Notes: generated by a model from the letters alone, not told the origin. Numbered from the stretch's first letter, positions 1 to 5,244 are shown. The stretch: DNA of 5,311 nucleotides from CBDUQP01 sp965369385 (GCA_965369385.1 CBDUQP010000184.1:1-5311); one strand, 5' to 3'. Program-made: numbers and translations.

Positions 1-1
1 G

Positions 2-373
2 GGCAAGGATGCCGTTGTAGGTTACTGGGAGTACCTATCAGACACGTTCCTGGGCAACCTGCGTGAAATCGCCGAGCAAAAAGGCCTGCGCGGATGCTGG
101 GAATATTGGAAACACACGCTCAACGAAGAAGCCGCCGACTTCACCATGGAACTGGATGAGGAAATCGGCGAATTCAGGATCACCATGCATAACTGTCCCT
201 CCAAGGGACGGCTGATTTCTCTTGATCATGTAGAGCCCTATCACGACTACTGCGGACACTGCAACGTGCTCTACGCACGTGTTCTTGAGCCCCTCGGCTT
301 CGAGTGCTCCATGGATATGAGCCAGTGCGACAACGCCGCGTGCTCCGTACTTATCCGCCGCAAGGAGTCCTGA
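2..373 (+). CDS. 3' end of an L-2-amino-thiazoline-4-carboxylate hydrolase-like protein (partial)
   Basis: The frame is open from the first bases and ends at TGA 371-373, leaving 123 C-terminal residues; the start lies outside the window. The visible part has an amphipathic helical stretch (residues about 8-45, with GYWEYL and GCWEYWKHTL), a short beta-rich segment (FRITMHNCPSKGRL) and a Cys/His-rich tail with Cys-65, the cluster YCGHC (83-87), and Cys-102, 109 and 114. A CPS motif followed by a YC-x-HC-x-VLY-x-x-VLEPLGFE block is what I associate with the ATC-hydrolase-like family (PF14196). Named members of that family open 2-aminothiazoline rings in cysteine synthesis, but most relatives have no known substrate. 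The gene ends 21 nt before a strong terminator, so it is the last gene of its transcript. The family call is from memory of pattern and is moderate. That this is a real gene is near certain from codon use and length. Confidence 0.6.
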   Translation, partial: GKDAVVGYWEYLSDTFLGNLREIAEQKGLRGCWEYWKHTLNEEAADFTMELDEEIGEFRITMHNCPSKGRLISLDHVEPYHDYCGHCNVLYARVLEPLGFECSMDMSQCDNAACSVLIRRKES

Positions 374-394
374 GACGACCATATTGTAGGGCTC

Positions 395-438
395 ACAGGC
401 TGGCTGTGGAATCTGTATCGCCACCGCCAGCCTGTTTT
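395..438 (+). terminator. Intrinsic terminator downstream of the first gene
   Basis: A perfect 10-bp stem, ACAGGCTGGC (395-404) with GCCAGCCTGT (426-435), is followed by TTTT (435-438, the first T being in the stem). After one T/C mismatch the stem continues inward with GTGG (406-409) and CCAC (421-424), leaving an 11-nt loop. It begins 21 nt after the stop codon of the upstream gene. The T-run is short, but the GC-rich stem and position fit a Rho-independent terminator. The opposite strand has no T-run after the stem, so it should act mainly on plus-strand transcripts. Confidence 0.85.
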
Positions 439-633
439 GCGATTGGGGCATCCAAACCATCACTCCACAACCTGTAAACCACACAGCCGCGATTGCTTCT
501 GGGGATTGGAATCTCATATTGCAGCAAGTACGTGGGCAGAAGGCTATCATTATGGTGGTTGCCTGCCCGTAAAAATAGAGGATATAAACACCGCAGAACC
601 ATCGTTTTACCCACTTCAGGGCCACCGGAGTAC
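439..633. other. Intergenic stretch with no recognised gene
   Basis: This lies between the terminator and the promoter of the 3D-domain gene. Open frames crossing it on both strands read as low-complexity, Cys/His/Arg-rich translations with no recognisable domain and no convincing ribosome binding site, so I call none of them. One imperfect hairpin is visible: GGGCAG (534-539) with CTGCCC (563-568), flanked by two possible G-U pairs and followed by AAAAA. I could not identify a good promoter for a small RNA here. Confidence 0.5.
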
Positions 634-661
634 TTGACATTTGGCGTTTTCTGTGTATATT
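634..661 (+). promoter_or_regulatory. Sigma70-type promoter of the 3D-domain gene
   Basis: A perfect -35 box TTGACA (634-639) is separated by 16 bp from TATATT (656-661), a 5/6 match to the -10 consensus. Transcription would start near 668, giving a leader of about 170 nt before the preferred TTG start at 838. It lies downstream of the upstream gene's terminator, so the 3D-domain gene should be transcribed on its own. Confidence 0.75.
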
Positions 662-667
662 CCCCTG

Positions 668-850
668 AAGATTGGAAGTTCCTTTGGAGGAAGCTTAGCA
701 CCACAAAAGGAATACACCGGCTCGCAGGGATGTGATTGCCGAAACCTGGTCGCCTAACCTGCCATCGGAATGCAGGGGAAGCGAAAAGGCCTGTTCGCGT
801 ATCGTATGGCGAACGAAAAGGCCGTAAGGACCCGACTTTGTCCCTGCACA
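668..850 (+). promoter_or_regulatory. Structured 5' leader of the 3D-domain gene; candidate cis-regulatory RNA
   Basis: Several helices can be read directly. AAGTTCCT (676-683) pairs with AGGAAGCTT (688-696, one bulged G) around a TTGG loop. GTTCGC (793-798) pairs with GCGAAC (809-814), with possible flanking GGCC (788-791) and GGCC (820-823) pairing. GGAC (828-831) pairs with GTCC (840-843), which covers part of the ribosome binding site and the last base of the TTG start. TCCCTGCA (841-848), part of that last helix, could instead pair with TGCAGGGGA (771-779, one bulge) or GCAGGGA (724-730). The block at 739-761, CCGAA-ACC-GGTC-GCCTAACC, and GCAGGGAT at 724-731 resemble 3' motifs of the ydaO/c-di-AMP riboswitch. 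Its closing P1 helix is not evident, so the class is left open. A riboswitch, thermometer or protein-bound leader are all possible. Confidence 0.45.
826..830 (+). promoter_or_regulatory. Ribosome binding site deciding the TTG start at 838
   Basis: AAGGA lies 7 nt before TTG 838, an ideal spacing. A start here places the basic HKRK residues directly before the hydrophobic core, as expected for a signal peptide. The competing upstream TTG at 736 has AGGGA (726-730) at 5 nt, but would add 34 residues of highly basic, unconserved-looking sequence in the structured leader. Confidence 0.7.
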
Positions 851-1461
851 AACGAAAACCGCTCGCCCTCATGCTGCTGCTGATGGGAATCTCCGGATCG
901 ATGGTTCTGTTTCCCGTACCCGACAGCAATGCTCGCCAGCCAGTTACGCCTCCGGGCGAATCGCGGAGCCCGCTGCTATCGGCAGTACCTTTCGCAAGCC
1001 AACCAGCTCACAATCCGACTGAATCAGTAAGTGCAGTTAGCACACTGAGTTCACCCGTAACAAAGGTCCCATCGCCAAAGAATACACCACGCATGGCAGA
1101 TAGGCCCACATCGCAAACGCCGGAAATCAAGGCAAGCTGGCCCAGAACCCGCACCATAAAGATGCGCGTAACCGCCTATTGCGCGTGCGCCAAGTGCTGC
1201 GGAAAATTTGCAGATGGCAGGACAGCCAGCGGAAAGAGCATCTACGCCAATGGTTCAATGTTCGTGGCGGCCGACACTCGCATAATCCCAATGCAAATGA
1301 TGGTATCAATCCCGGGCTACCACGGCGGCGTGCCGGTGCCGGTGCTCGACCGAGGGAGGCTTATAAAAGGCAACAGGTTGGATGTGTTCTTCCTGTCACA
1401 CGAGACAGCCCGCAAGTGGGGAAACAGGAAAATTGACGTGACCGTCTATATAGGCGACTAG
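838..1461 (+). CDS. Secreted 3D-domain protein, RlpA/MltA-like double-psi beta-barrel, probable peptidoglycan-active
   Basis: From TTG 838 this encodes 207 residues. Residues 4-7 (HKRK) and a hydrophobic core at about 9-28 form a signal peptide, with a plausible cut after SNA (30-32). A Pro/Ser/Thr-rich linker runs to about 105, followed by a C-terminal 3D domain (about 107-207). The domain shows VTAYCACAKCCGK (Cys-115, 117, 120, 121), DGRTASGK, and the three aspartates that give the family its name: AAD (Asp-146), VLD (Asp-171) and NRLDVFF (Asp-182). 3D domains share the fold of lytic transglycosylase MltA and of RlpA and usually occur in secreted cell-wall enzymes; that role here is inferred. 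The gene has its own promoter and a long leader. Its TAG stop is the last three bases of a CTAG that borders the inserted element downstream. An alternative start at TTG 736 is open but less likely. Confidence 0.88.
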   Translation: MSLHKRKPLALMLLLMGISGSMVLFPVPDSNARQPVTPPGESRSPLLSAVPFASQPAHNPTESVSAVSTLSSPVTKVPSPKNTPRMADRPTSQTPEIKASWPRTRTIKMRVTAYCACAKCCGKFADGRTASGKSIYANGSMFVAADTRIIPMQMMVSIPGYHGGVPVPVLDRGRLIKGNRLDVFFLSHETARKWGNRKIDVTVYIGD

Positions 1462-1619
1462 CAGTCCGTTGAAAAATGGATTCCGTCGCGAGTGCGCAGG
1501 ATTTCAACGAGCATCAAGGAACGAAATCGCAGGCAATCCTATAGGATTGTCAAGTTTTCGTAACGCAGACGCGCAATTGAAAGACTCGCACGCAGCAGGA
1601 ATAGCTTTTCAACGGGCTG
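1462..1619. mobile_element. MITE-like palindromic element with CTAG target duplication
   Basis: The ends are inverted repeats: CAGTCCGTTGAAAA (1462-1475) and its complement at 1606-1619 with one mismatch. Both are bordered by CTAG (1458-1461 and 1620-1623), giving 17 of 18 symmetric positions. The whole element is an imperfect palindrome centred on a perfect 16-bp core at 1534-1549, with further matching blocks between the arms (ATTCC, TGCG, TTTCAA, ACGAAA). Each arm can also fold alone: CGTTGAAA (1467-1474) with TTTCAACG (1502-1509), and TTGAAA (1577-1582) with TTTCAA (1607-1612). It encodes no protein. Short terminal repeats, a palindromic 4-bp duplication and non-coding content fit a non-autonomous transposon. 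Some IS5-group and related transposases favour CTAG/YTAR targets, but the parent family is not identified here. A native bidirectional terminator is the main alternative. Confidence 0.7.
1534..1549. repeat. Perfect 16-bp palindrome at the centre of the element
   Basis: CAATCCTATAGGATTG is fully self-complementary and lies at the midpoint between the two terminal repeats. It would form the apex of the long hairpin or a cruciform in supercoiled DNA. Confidence 0.9.
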
Positions 1620-1856
1620 CTAGGCGTGGGGGCACTTGCCCGCACAAGGTGGCATTCCTGCCCCCATAGCCGATGGGCAAACACCGGCAGAATCGCAAAC
1701 CCGCTTGGCCCCGCCATCACGGGTGGCGAAAGTAGAAAACTGCTTGGTAACCTTCTTCGACCCACACTGGTCGCAAATTGGCTTGGGTGAACGGATGGCT
1801 ACCAACTTGTCGAAGGCACATCCACACTCATCGCAAACAAACTCGTATATGGGCAT
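1620..1856 (-). CDS. FmdB-family zinc-ribbon protein
   Basis: This encodes 78 residues beginning MPIYEFVCDEC, the usual opening of FmdB-type regulatory zinc ribbons. Two CxxC knuckles, Cys-8/Cys-11 and Cys-28/Cys-31, make a treble zinc site. They are followed by SKKVTKQFSTFATRDGG and a Cys-rich, Ala/Gly/Pro-rich tail with four more cysteines, a common arrangement in this family. The family takes its name from a putative regulator of formamidase/amidase genes, but the function of most members is unknown. ATG 1856 is chosen over an upstream in-frame start (1895) because homologues begin at MPIYEF and GAGG lies 11 nt before it (plus-strand 1868-1871). Its TAG stop is part of the CTAG at the right edge of the inserted element and converges on the 3D-domain gene. 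Expression is probably from the promoter at 1933-1961. Confidence 0.9.
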   Translation of the reverse strand: MPIYEFVCDECGCAFDKLVAIRSPKPICDQCGSKKVTKQFSTFATRDGGAKRVCDSAGVCPSAMGAGMPPCAGKCPHA

Positions 1857-1932
1857 TAGTCCGTTGACCTCGCAAATCACTCGCCACCCCGGCAAATGCC
1901 CGGAGCAAGCAAATTAAGAATATCGAGCGATG

Positions 1933-1961
1933 AGTATACGCCTTGGCCGCCCGCGTCACAA
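1933..1961 (-). promoter_or_regulatory. Candidate promoter of the FmdB-family gene
   Basis: On the minus strand, TTGTGA (plus 1956-1961) and TATACT (plus 1933-1938) are separated by exactly 17 bp. The -10 is a 5/6 and the -35 a 4/6 consensus match. Transcription would begin near 1926, giving a leader of about 70 nt before ATG 1856. Confidence 0.6.
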
Positions 1962-2474
1962 CCCCACACAAACCATTCACATATAGCGTTTTTGGTGAAG
2001 CCAGCGTGCCACAAGACCATGTTTCACAATAGAAAACACGGTATTTTTTTATAAGACTCACCGCAGCGGCCAACAGATGACTATCTTGAAGGTTATGATT
2101 CACGGGATGTTAGACCATAGCCCGGAAGATCAGCAGCGAATCTCTCCCCGACGACAACATAAAAGTGCCCGCTTTGGTTGTCTTGGCATTGCGTACATGT
2201 CTAGAATAGTTCGACGGGTAATTTTCGATTTTGCCTGCAATTATCTTGGTTGACGTGCGAAGCACCGGACGACGCAGAGTTGCTGCGAAGAGGGAGGCCG
2301 GTTTTCTGATCGGGCATGATGTACTTCGCGCATGTCTTCCACAAATCAAAGAGTGGGGGTTGCAGGCAGGCTTGATCGCCTGTCGTGGTGTGGTGTATCT
2401 AGATGCGCGTTAAGGGAAGAACGTGCGAAACAATTCTCATGGATGGAGGCCGCTTGTAACGTAAGGGAAGGCAT
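1962..2474. other. Intergenic stretch of about 510 bp with no recognised gene
   Basis: I see no RNA gene or recognisable protein here. Small open frames exist: 2077-2253 plus (58 codons from ATG), 2231-2413 plus (60 codons from TTG) and 2110-2349 minus. None has a good ribosome binding site or a family-like translation, and they disagree in frame. A weak hairpin, TGTTTC (2020-2025) with GAAAACA (2032-2038), is followed by seven Ts (2044-2050). It looks like a plus-strand terminator but has no plus-strand gene to serve. The 3' end should contain the HicB-like gene's promoter; TTGATC at 2372-2377 is a weak -35 candidate without a good -10. Confidence 0.5.
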
Positions 2475-2681
2475 ATGAGACTATGTGTAAAAATCACTAG
2501 GAACGAAGCTGGCGGATACACCGCGCTGTGCCCGACTCTGCCGGGATGCACAAGTCGCGGAAAGACACCACGCGAAGCCCGCGACCATCTCGACGAAGCA
2601 ATTCGCGGATACATGGGCGCAATGAACAACTTCGTTCCCGAACACGTCGACCATGAAGTAGTCGAAACCTGGTCAGCGTAA
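2475..2681 (+). CDS. Solitary HicB-like protein (UPF0150 fold)
   Basis: This encodes 68 residues. The core at 4-50 has the HicB/UPF0150 signature: a first strand (MRLCVKITRNE), GGYTALCPTLPGC, then a helix TPREARDHLDEAIRGYM. This is a partial RNase H-like fold. AAGGG at 2463-2467 lies 7 nt before ATG 2475 and a second GG closer, supporting the start. In classic type II systems HicB neutralises the mRNA-cutting toxin HicA and represses the operon through a C-terminal DNA-binding domain. Here the protein is too short to carry one, and no HicA-like reading frame (small, with a GSH motif) is found on either side. It is therefore best described as an orphan HicB-fold protein of unknown job, convergent with the recombinase gene. 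Confidence 0.85.
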   Translation: MRLCVKITRNEAGGYTALCPTLPGCTSRGKTPREARDHLDEAIRGYMGAMNNFVPEHVDHEVVETWSA

Positions 2682-2716
2682 CAGCGACTTGCCCCACGTC
2701 GCGTTAATGCCAGAAC

Positions 2717-2777
2717 CGCCAAGGCTCGTTTCTTGTCGGCGAAACGGGCGCGTCTTTCCAAATCTTCGTCCTTGGCG
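2717..2777. repeat. Nested inverted repeats between convergent genes; weak terminator candidate
   Basis: The outer arms CGCCAAGG (2717-2724) and CCTTGGCG (2770-2777) are perfectly complementary and end exactly beside the recombinase stop codon. Nested inside, GCTCGTTTC (2724-2732) pairs with GAAACGGGC (2741-2749) through nine pairs, one of them G-T, with an 8-nt loop. Neither strand has a proper T-run after the stem. A role in ending both convergent transcripts is inferred from position only. Confidence 0.4.
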
Positions 2778-3737
2778 TTACCCTCTAGGATGGAACTGTT
2801 TGTGGATCGCCTTCAATCTTGCGTGATCCACGTGCGTGTATATCTGCGTGGTGGATATGTCCGAATGGCCCAGCATCTCCTGAACACTTCGCAGATCCGC
2901 ACCGTTCGACAATAGTTGCGTGGCGAAGCAATGTCGCAAAGTATGAGGGCTTGCTCCCTTGCGAACTCCAGCCCGAGCCAGGTATTTCGTGACTATCCGA
3001 TACACGTCTTCACGCGAAAGTGCCCGAGTGTTTCCCGACACAAACAGCGTCTGCCGCAAATCGCCAAGCAGCTCCACGCCCTCACCTGCCGCCACCGCCC
3101 TGCCACCGGCAACCATAAAATCGCGAACGCAGTCCAGTGCCCGCCTGGCAACCGGAACTATACGCTCCTTGTTGCCCTTGCCAAGAACCCGAACGGCGCC
3201 GATGTTGAAGTTCACGTCGGATATCTTCACTCCCGCGATCTCGCTGGCACGCATTCCAGTCGCATACAGCATAATCAGCATCGCCCGGTCCCGATCGGCG
3301 AACTTGTCAATCTCCGCGTCAGGCTGGTCCAAAAGACGGGCAACAACATCTCCGTCGAGCACCTTGGGGAGGTTATGCCACTTACGCGGCGTATCCACGC
3401 CAGACGATATATCCTTCTCCAACACACCGTAGAGCACGAGATAGCGACAGAACATCCTCACTGCCGCCAACGCTCGGCCGGTGCTTGAATCCGCCAACCC
3501 CGCCTCGCGACAATAATGCAGGAAACGCTCGACGTGCCCGCATTCCATCTTATCCAGGCTCGCCACGCCATCGCCGGCCAGGCTGTCCACAAATCTGCGG
3601 ATATCACGCCTGTAAGCTATACGGGTATTCTTCGCCAGACCGCATTCCACCTGTAAGTAGTCAAGGAACGCGACCTGGTGCTCGTCGGCTCCGGATATCG
3701 TCCTTAACTGGCCAATTTCTCGCGTGTGTTTGCGCAT
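2778..3737 (-). CDS. xerD: Tyrosine site-specific recombinase, XerD type
   Basis: This encodes 319 residues, slightly longer than the usual 295-305 because of about 15 extra N-terminal residues. An N-terminal SAM-like core-binding domain (about 21-105: FLDYLQVECGLAKNTRIAY) precedes a catalytic domain (about 125-310). All six active-site residues are present with XerD spacing: Arg-163 (ATGMRASE), Lys-187 (GKGNKER), His-265 and Arg-268 (PHTLRH), His-291 (MLGHSD) and the Tyr-300 nucleophile (TTQIYTHV). The LGHSDISTTQIYTH block and the HPRG ending are more XerD-like than XerC-like. The family resolves chromosome dimers at dif, usually with FtsK, by transient 3'-phosphotyrosine links. No dif-like 28-mer and no integrase cargo are visible nearby, so a housekeeping role is more likely than phage integration. 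It is divergent from cinA. Confidence 0.92.
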   Translation of the reverse strand: MRKHTREIGQLRTISGADEHQVAFLDYLQVECGLAKNTRIAYRRDIRRFVDSLAGDGVASLDKMECGHVERFLHYCREAGLADSSTGRALAAVRMFCRYLVLYGVLEKDISSGVDTPRKWHNLPKVLDGDVVARLLDQPDAEIDKFADRDRAMLIMLYATGMRASEIAGVKISDVNFNIGAVRVLGKGNKERIVPVARRALDCVRDFMVAGGRAVAAGEGVELLGDLRQTLFVSGNTRALSREDVYRIVTKYLARAGVRKGASPHTLRHCFATQLLSNGADLRSVQEMLGHSDISTTQIYTHVDHARLKAIHKQFHPRG

Positions 3738-3740
3738 ATG

Positions 3741-3746
3741 CCTCCT
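3741..3746 (-). promoter_or_regulatory. Closely spaced Shine-Dalgarno of the recombinase gene
   Basis: A perfect AGGAGG lies only 3 nt before ATG 3737 on the minus strand, closer than the usual 5-9 nt. No better start codon follows in frame near the N-terminus, so this start is kept. The short gap may lower translation. Confidence 0.65.
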
Positions 3747-3820
3747 ACCATTCTACGATTACTGACAGAGCAGACCGCGCCGAACCAAACGTTCCCACCA
3801 ACCCATTCTTTCTGCACCCG

Positions 3821-3878
3821 TTGAACTATCGACCTTGAATGGGGCATGCCTTGAACTAATTCACTCTTAGAGAGAGTG
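3821..3878. repeat. Direct and inverted repeats upstream of cinA
   Basis: TTGAACTA occurs at 3821-3828 and again at 3851-3858, exactly 30 bp apart (about three helical turns), with a related TTGAAT at 3835-3840. Just downstream, CACTCT (3862-3867) and AGAGTG (3873-3878) form a 6-bp inverted repeat with a 5-bp spacer, ending 15 bp before the candidate cinA -35 box. These may be protein binding sites for the divergent genes, but short repeats of this size also arise by chance. Confidence 0.3.
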
Positions 3879-3893
3879 TTGCAAACCTGGCAG

Positions 3894-3922
3894 TTGTCAT
3901 ATGCGTCCACAGTCGCTAACAT
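3894..3922 (+). promoter_or_regulatory. Candidate promoter of cinA
   Basis: TTGTCA (3894-3899, 5/6 of consensus) is followed after exactly 17 bp by TAACAT (3917-3922, 4/6). Transcription would start near 3929, leaving a leader of about 60 nt before ATG 3988. Confidence 0.5.
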
Positions 3923-3987
3923 CTCAGACGCAGGGCAAACCACCGCCCGACCATCAATAGAACACAAACAAGCCGAAAGATATCCCC

Positions 3988-5244
3988 ATGAAAGCCTGCA
4001 TTCTCGCCATCGGAGATGAACTCATTTCCGGATCAACCGTCGACACAAATAGTGCCTACCTCTCCCGCGAGCTTGCCGCACTTGGCGTGGAAACCGTCTC
4101 TCACACTACCGTCCCCGACCAGATTGACTCCATAGTTGCCGCAATTCACGCAGCCGCTACCAAAGTTGACATAGTAATCATCACCGGCGGACTCGGGCCA
4201 ACTGAAGATGACCTCACACGTCAGGCACTCGCCCAGGCTATGGAATGCGAATTGCAAATCGATGAAGACTGCCTCAAAGAAGTCGAGAGCTTCTTCATAA
4301 GAATCGACAGGCCAATGTGCGACGCCAACCGCATTCAAGCGATGATCCCCACCAAAGCCACATACCTGCCAAACTCAGAGGGCACCGCACCTGGAATCAC
4401 CGGCCGCGTGGGCAATGCCACCGTCTACGTAATGCCCGGCGTACCGCGAGAGATGTTCGCCATGTTCGAAAACCACGTGCGCCCCGCCCTGCCAACCAGC
4501 GGCCGCGCGATCGTGCAGATTATGCTGCACACGTTCGGAGCGGGTGAGTCCAACGTAGGCGAAAAACTTGCAGACCTGATGACTTGTCGAGACAGCAATC
4601 TCAAAGTCGGAACCACCGTCAGCGATGGACTGGTCTCGATCAGGATCACCTCCGCTGCCGAAAACGCCGATGCCGCAACAGCCCGGGCGAATTCCACTGC
4701 CGATGACATAGCAAACCGACTCGGTGATTTCGTGATAGGCCGCGCCGACGACACGCTGCAATCGGTATTGATAGATACGCTCCGGCGCAACGGCCGCACG
4801 CTAGCCACCGCAGAGAGCTGCACAGGCGGAATGGTCGGACAGCTCATCACCTCCGTCAGCGGGGCCAGCGATTGCTACCTCGGAGGCGTAGTCACATATT
4901 CTAACGAAATGAAGCACCGCCTGCTGGGCGTCGATAACGAAACGCTCCAAGCCCACGGCGCTGTCAGCGAGCAGGTCGCCCGCGAGATGGCAGAGGGATG
5001 CCGCCACAGGCTCGGCAGCGATTTCGCCGTCAGCATCACCGGCATCGCAGGCCCCACCGGCGGAACCCAAGCCAAACCCGTCGGCCTGGTCTATATCGCC
5101 GTTGCAGGCCCTGACGGTACCGACGTCCACCACCGCATCTTCATGAGAGATCGCAGCACGATCAGACACCGCGCCGCGATGGCCGCCATGAACCACGTCC
5201 GACTGGCCGCCCTGGCAGCTCTCGGAAAGACATCCCCTGCATGA
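3988..5244 (+). CDS. cinA: CinA family protein: N-terminal MoCF-like nucleotide pyrophosphatase domain and C-terminal NMN deamidase (PncC) domain
   Basis: This encodes 418 residues, the normal full length. The N-terminal COG1058/MoCF domain (about 1-170) has GDELISG (9-15), TGGLGPTEDD (66-75), GTAPGI (132-137) and MPGVPREM (149-156). In studied relatives it hydrolyses ADP-ribose and related nucleotides. A linking domain follows (about 175-250). The C-terminal PncC domain (about 255-412) has TAESCTGG (274-281, with Ser-277 the expected catalytic serine), VVTYSNEMKHRLLGV (301-315, with Tyr-304 and Lys-309), VSEQVAREMAEG and ITGIAGPTGG (350-359). PncC converts NMN to nicotinate mononucleotide, recycling the pyridine ring released by NAD-consuming enzymes such as DNA ligase. 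Both active domains look intact. The ATG has no strong Shine-Dalgarno, only purine-rich GAAAGA about 7 nt upstream. The stop overlaps the next frame by 4 nt, so cinA heads an operon. The competence link in the name comes from other bacteria. Confidence 0.96.
   Translation: MKACILAIGDELISGSTVDTNSAYLSRELAALGVETVSHTTVPDQIDSIVAAIHAAATKVDIVIITGGLGPTEDDLTRQALAQAMECELQIDEDCLKEVESFFIRIDRPMCDANRIQAMIPTKATYLPNSEGTAPGITGRVGNATVYVMPGVPREMFAMFENHVRPALPTSGRAIVQIMLHTFGAGESNVGEKLADLMTCRDSNLKVGTTVSDGLVSIRITSAAENADAATARANSTADDIANRLGDFVIGRADDTLQSVLIDTLRRNGRTLATAESCTGGMVGQLITSVSGASDCYLGGVVTYSNEMKHRLLGVDNETLQAHGAVSEQVAREMAEGCRHRLGSDFAVSITGIAGPTGGTQAKPVGLVYIAVAGPDGTDVHHRIFMRDRSTIRHRAAMAAMNHVRLAALAALGKTSPA

Noticed and set aside
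534..568. GGGCAG/CTGCCC hairpin considered as a small RNA or terminator
   Set aside because: It has only six perfect pairs and a large loop, is followed by As on the plus strand, and has no convincing promoter.
393..929. 178-codon open frame on the minus strand
   Set aside because: It spans a strong terminator hairpin, a plus-strand promoter and the signal-peptide region of the 3D-domain gene. Its translation resembles no family and has no ribosome binding site.
1858..1867. AGTCCGTTGA, identical to ten bases of the left end of the inserted element
   Set aside because: It lies just upstream of the zinc-ribbon start with no paired end or further similarity, so it is probably chance.
2020..2050. 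Hairpin plus seven Ts read as an intrinsic terminator
   Set aside because: The stem is weak and interrupted, and there is no plus-strand gene upstream to terminate. It is kept only as part of the intergenic note.
1828..2103. 91-codon minus-strand frame overlapping the zinc-ribbon gene start
   Set aside because: It runs through that gene's promoter and N-terminus in another frame, and no domain is recognisable.
2231..2413. 60-codon plus-strand frame considered as a decayed HicA
   Set aside because: There is no GSH motif, double-stranded-RNA-binding-like pattern or ribosome binding site, and similarity to HicA could not be argued from the residues.
2916..3488. 190-codon plus-strand frame opposite the recombinase gene (also 2959-3432)
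   Set aside because: This is antisense shadow of a complete XerD-type gene with all catalytic residues on the minus strand.
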